Below are positions 61,578 through 64,000 of a stretch of DNA of 64,000 nucleotides, in pieces. The stretch comes from Conexibacter arvalis. Its GTDB lineage: Bacteria > Actinomycetota > Thermoleophilia > Solirubrobacterales > Solirubrobacteraceae. The notes under the pieces are model-generated. The model was not told where the DNA came from, made no database searches, and was given only the letters and a program-made list of their open reading frames with translations. The position numbers and the translations under genes are program-made. How positions within the stretch are numbered: position 1 is the first letter of the stretch; every line of letters begins with the position of its first letter. The stretch spans positions 124,001 through 188,000 of the forward strand of contig NZ_JACHNU010000001.1 in assembly GCF_014199525.1 (NCBI RefSeq). Reading direction: 5' to 3'.

Positions 61578-64000
61578 TCAGCCGGTCACGCCGCCGGCGC
61601 GGTGCCCGCCGGCTGCCACCACGACCGTCCGTCTCGCACGGGCGGTGACGGCGTCGGCCGAGGTCGCCACGGCGGTGTTCGTCTTGCGGCCGCTGGCGCC
61701 GCTCAGCGCGCGGACGACGAGCTGGAAGCCGCGGCTCGCGCGCGGTCCGAGCGCGCGCACGGTCCAGCAGTGCCGACCGCCCGCCAGCCTCGCGCGCGGC
61801 GTCGAGCGCACGGCGACGAGGCCGGCCGGCAGCTGGTCGCAGACGCGAACGCGGCGCGCGGTGCCGCGCGACGGGTTCGTCACGCGCAGCGGTAGGAGAA
61901 CGTGTCGCCGGCGCGGACCGACGCGCGGCTCGCGGCCTTCGCCAGCCGCAGCGGGACCCGTCTGACCGTCGCGCTGACGCCGGCGATGTTGCCGGCCGGC
62001 TTCGCGTCGGTGCCGTCGCCGGTCGCGCTGACGACGTTGCGCTTCGCGCGGCCGAAGCTGGTCGGCGCGACCACGACGGCGACCGTCGCCGCCGCGCCCG
62101 CGCGCAGCTGGCCGAGCCGGCAGGTCACCGGGAAGCGGCGGGTGCAGCGGCCCTGGCTCGCTCTCAGCGAGACGATCCGGCCGCTCGCGGCGAACGTGTC
62201 GGTCAGCCGCGCGTCGGGCGCGTCGCCGCCGCCGCGGTTGACGACGCGGATGCGGTACGTGATCCGCTCGCCGATCGTCGCCGCTCTGCGGTCGGCGCGC
62301 TTCGTGACGTGGAGGTCGAACGGCGCGGCCGGCGCGCCGGTCGGCGGGGTCGGCTCCGGCGGAGTCGGCGGCCCCGGCGGCGGCGGGCCGGGAGTGGTCG
62401 CCGCGCAGACGGTCGCCGTCGCGCTGTTGTCGCTCAGGTCGCCGTCCTGCTGGTCGCCCCGCACGGTCGCGACGTTGACCGTGCAGCCGGCGCCCGGGAG
62501 CGCGGTCGCGGTCACGAGCACCTGGGTCGAGCCGCCGGCCTCCAGCGATCCGAGCGCGCACGACACGCGCCCGTCGGCGATCGCGCAGCTGCCCTGGCCC
62601 GGCTTGGCCGAGACGAGCGCCAGCCCGGGCGCGAGCGGATCGTCGACGGTCACGCCGCTCGCGTCGCTGGGGCCGTCGTTGGCGACCGTCAGCACGTACA
62701 TCACCTGGCCGCCCGCCGGCACGGACGCGGCCGAGGCCCGCTTGGCGATCGAGAGGTCGGCGCGCCCTCTCAGCGACGGGCAGACCGTGCTCTCGTCGTC
62801 GGAGGGGTCGGGGTCGATCGTGAGCGCTCTGACCGTCGCGGTGTTGCTCGGGCAGCTCGCCAGCGAGCTCGGCGCTCTCATCGTGATCGCGAACGACTCG
62901 GTGGCGCCGTTCGGCAGCGCGTCGAGCGCGCACGTCACCGTGCCGCCGGCCTCGCCGCAGCCCGCGCTGACGGAGAGGAACCTCAGCCCTCTCGGAAGGA
63001 CGTCGGTCACGACCACGCCGCGCGCGGGGTCAGGTCCTCTGTTGAAGACGTCGAGCCGGTAGGCGATCTCGCCGCCGGGCACGATCGGCGTCGGCGTCGC
63101 GCGCTTGACGACGCCGACGTTCGCCCGTCCCTGCGGCACGCAGACCGCGCTGACGTCGTTGGCCGGGTTGGGATCGGGCGTGTCGCTCGCGACGGTCGCG
63201 GCGTTGGTCAGCTGCGTGCAGGTCACCGCGGCGGTCGCCACCCGGACGCTCACCTCGAACGTGCGCGTGGCGCCGGAGTCGAGCGAGTCGACCGCGCAGG
63301 TCACCGTCGCGCCGACGACGCCGCAGCCCGCGCCGGCCGCGACGAACGACAGCCCGGCCGGCAGCCGGTCCTCGACGCGGACGCTCGTCGCCCGGCTCGG
63401 GCCGGCGTTGGTCACCGTGAGCGTGTAGGTCTCCTCGCCGCCGGGCGTCAGCCGCTCGGAGGCGGCCGTCTTCGTCACGCCGAGGTCGGCCGGCAGCTGG
63501 GTGTTGACGACCGTGCAGGCGATGTCGTCGCCGGGCGCCGGCGAGACGGCGACCGACGTGCCGCCGCCCGACGGCAGCGACGGGTCGGCGACGCCGTCGT
63601 TCGTGCACGTCCACGCGCGCGCGTAGTCGTCGAGCCGGGTCCCGCTCGCTGCGGCGGCCGCCTCCGACAGCGTGTAGGAGGCTCCGTCGGTGCGCGGCAG
63701 CACGATCGTCTCGCCGGTGGTCGCGGCGTCGCTTGCGCCGGTCGAGGCCGACGCGATCTCCGTGCCCTCCGGCGAGGTGACGGCGAGGTCGAAGGCGTCG
63801 GAGGCGCGGACCCGCCCGGCGACCTGCTTGGCGACCTCGACCTTCGCGGTCTGGAGCGCGAACGCTGCGCCGGAGCGGGCCGTCGTCTGGAGCGCCAGCG
63901 ACAGCGTCGACGGCGTGTCGGCGCCGACGATCACGCCGTCGTAGAGCGCGACCGGCGAGCTGCCAGCGCCCGGCGGGTCGCTCCCCTGCCCGATGCAGGT
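61578..64000 (-). CDS. secreted DUF11-repeat protein, partial and frameshifted
   Basis: The gene continues past the right edge: the frame is open through 64000 with no start seen. It contains DUF11 repeats (e.g. ADLGVTKTAASERLTPGGEE, ANVGVVKRATPTPIVPGGE, LSIAKRASAASVPAGGQ) and a late region with LHVTKRADRRAATIGER. The main frame ends at 61880 (TFSYRCA-stop). The missing end reads in another frame: VTNPSRG...VCDQL...HCWTV...GRKTN...GGVTG-stop at 61578, the same cassette as in the two other secreted proteins. One missing base near 61889-61892 explains the break, so the protein as read lacks the GGVTG end. Arg is AGA in places. Confidence 0.78.
61889..61892 (-). other. apparent one-base deletion before the GGVTG cassette
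   Basis: RAGDTFSYR in the main frame must be followed by LRVTNPSRG, which is in a different frame; comparison with RAGGTLTYKIRVTN (protein at 13327) and RAGGTITYVLRVRN (at 2496) shows one residue's codon lacks one base here. Confidence 0.7.

Noticed and set aside
1-64000. Mobile element, prophage or defence system
   Set aside because: No transposase, integrase, terminal inverted repeats, capsid or nuclease gene seen.

Overview
The window is very GC-rich coding DNA with few gaps, frequent GTG/TTG starts and many 4-bp ATGA/GTGA gene overlaps. Gene content (PucR, GntR/FCD and LuxR regulators, an ECF42-type sigma factor beside a YCII/DGPF protein, an MpsC/DUF2294 protein, large secreted DUF11-repeat proteins) points to a high-GC actinobacterium, most like the Thermoleophilia/Solirubrobacterales (Conexibacter-like). 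That placement is inference from style, not from a marker gene. I saw no tRNA, rRNA, CRISPR array, insertion sequence or phage module.

Layout. 1-2.2 kb: a LuxR protein with two HTH domains (open to the left edge) and a PucR-type regulator. 2.5-5.7 kb: two secreted proteins. 5.7-10.5 kb (minus): histidine kinase, response regulator, then a membrane protein whose frame runs on into a PI-PLC-like domain after one in-frame TGA. 10.6-13.1 kb: D-Ala-D-Ala carboxypeptidase and an NmrA-like protein. 13.3-16.8 kb: a large secreted DUF11 protein with an apparent frameshift after its signal peptide. 17.2-25.7 kb: a catabolic regulon (GntR, RidA, FAD monooxygenase, PanE-like reductase, APC permease, TetR, aldehyde dehydrogenase, class II aldolase). 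Three copies of the palindrome TTGGTC-N3-GACCAA lie in front of the monooxygenase, between permease and tetR, and in front of the aldehyde dehydrogenase, so the TetR protein probably controls them all. 25.8-28.9 kb: glutamate dehydrogenase and a divergent PucR regulator.

28.97-48.13 kb is a nitrogen-compound catabolic supercluster. A 13-gene minus-strand operon encodes an M20 amidohydrolase, a DoeB/EutE-like deacylase, a Rossmann dehydrogenase-like protein, a Pot-type ABC importer, a DAO-family FAD oxidase with HcnA/HcnB/BFD-like electron-transfer partners, an Asp/Glu racemase-like (EutA-like) protein and a DoeA/EutD-like M24 hydrolase. A GntR/FCD regulator separates it from a divergent 5-gene Puu-like operon (permease, gamma-glutamyl-GABA hydrolase, glutamine-synthetase-like ligase, SDR, aldehyde dehydrogenase). 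Together they look built to import and strip an N-acyl, cyclic or opine-like amine down to glutamate-level nitrogen; the substrate is unknown.

48.3-64 kb: a secreted protein with 14 RCC1 repeats, Ig/PKD-like modules and an OmpA-type C-terminus; YCII plus ECF sigma factor; MpsC-like and STAS proteins; an ArgO/ArgP-like divergent pair; a LuxR regulator next to a berberine-bridge-type oxidoreductase; a flippase-like membrane protein; a GYD protein; and a second DUF11 protein, cut by the right edge and frameshifted near its end.

The most unusual signal is a shared C-terminal cassette on three secreted proteins, a DUF11-like module with two conserved Cys ending exactly in GGVTG-stop, with no LPxTG or hydrophobic tail. 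Two of the three genes carry an apparent one-base deletion, at either end of the protein. The exported proteins also use AGA for Arg unusually often.
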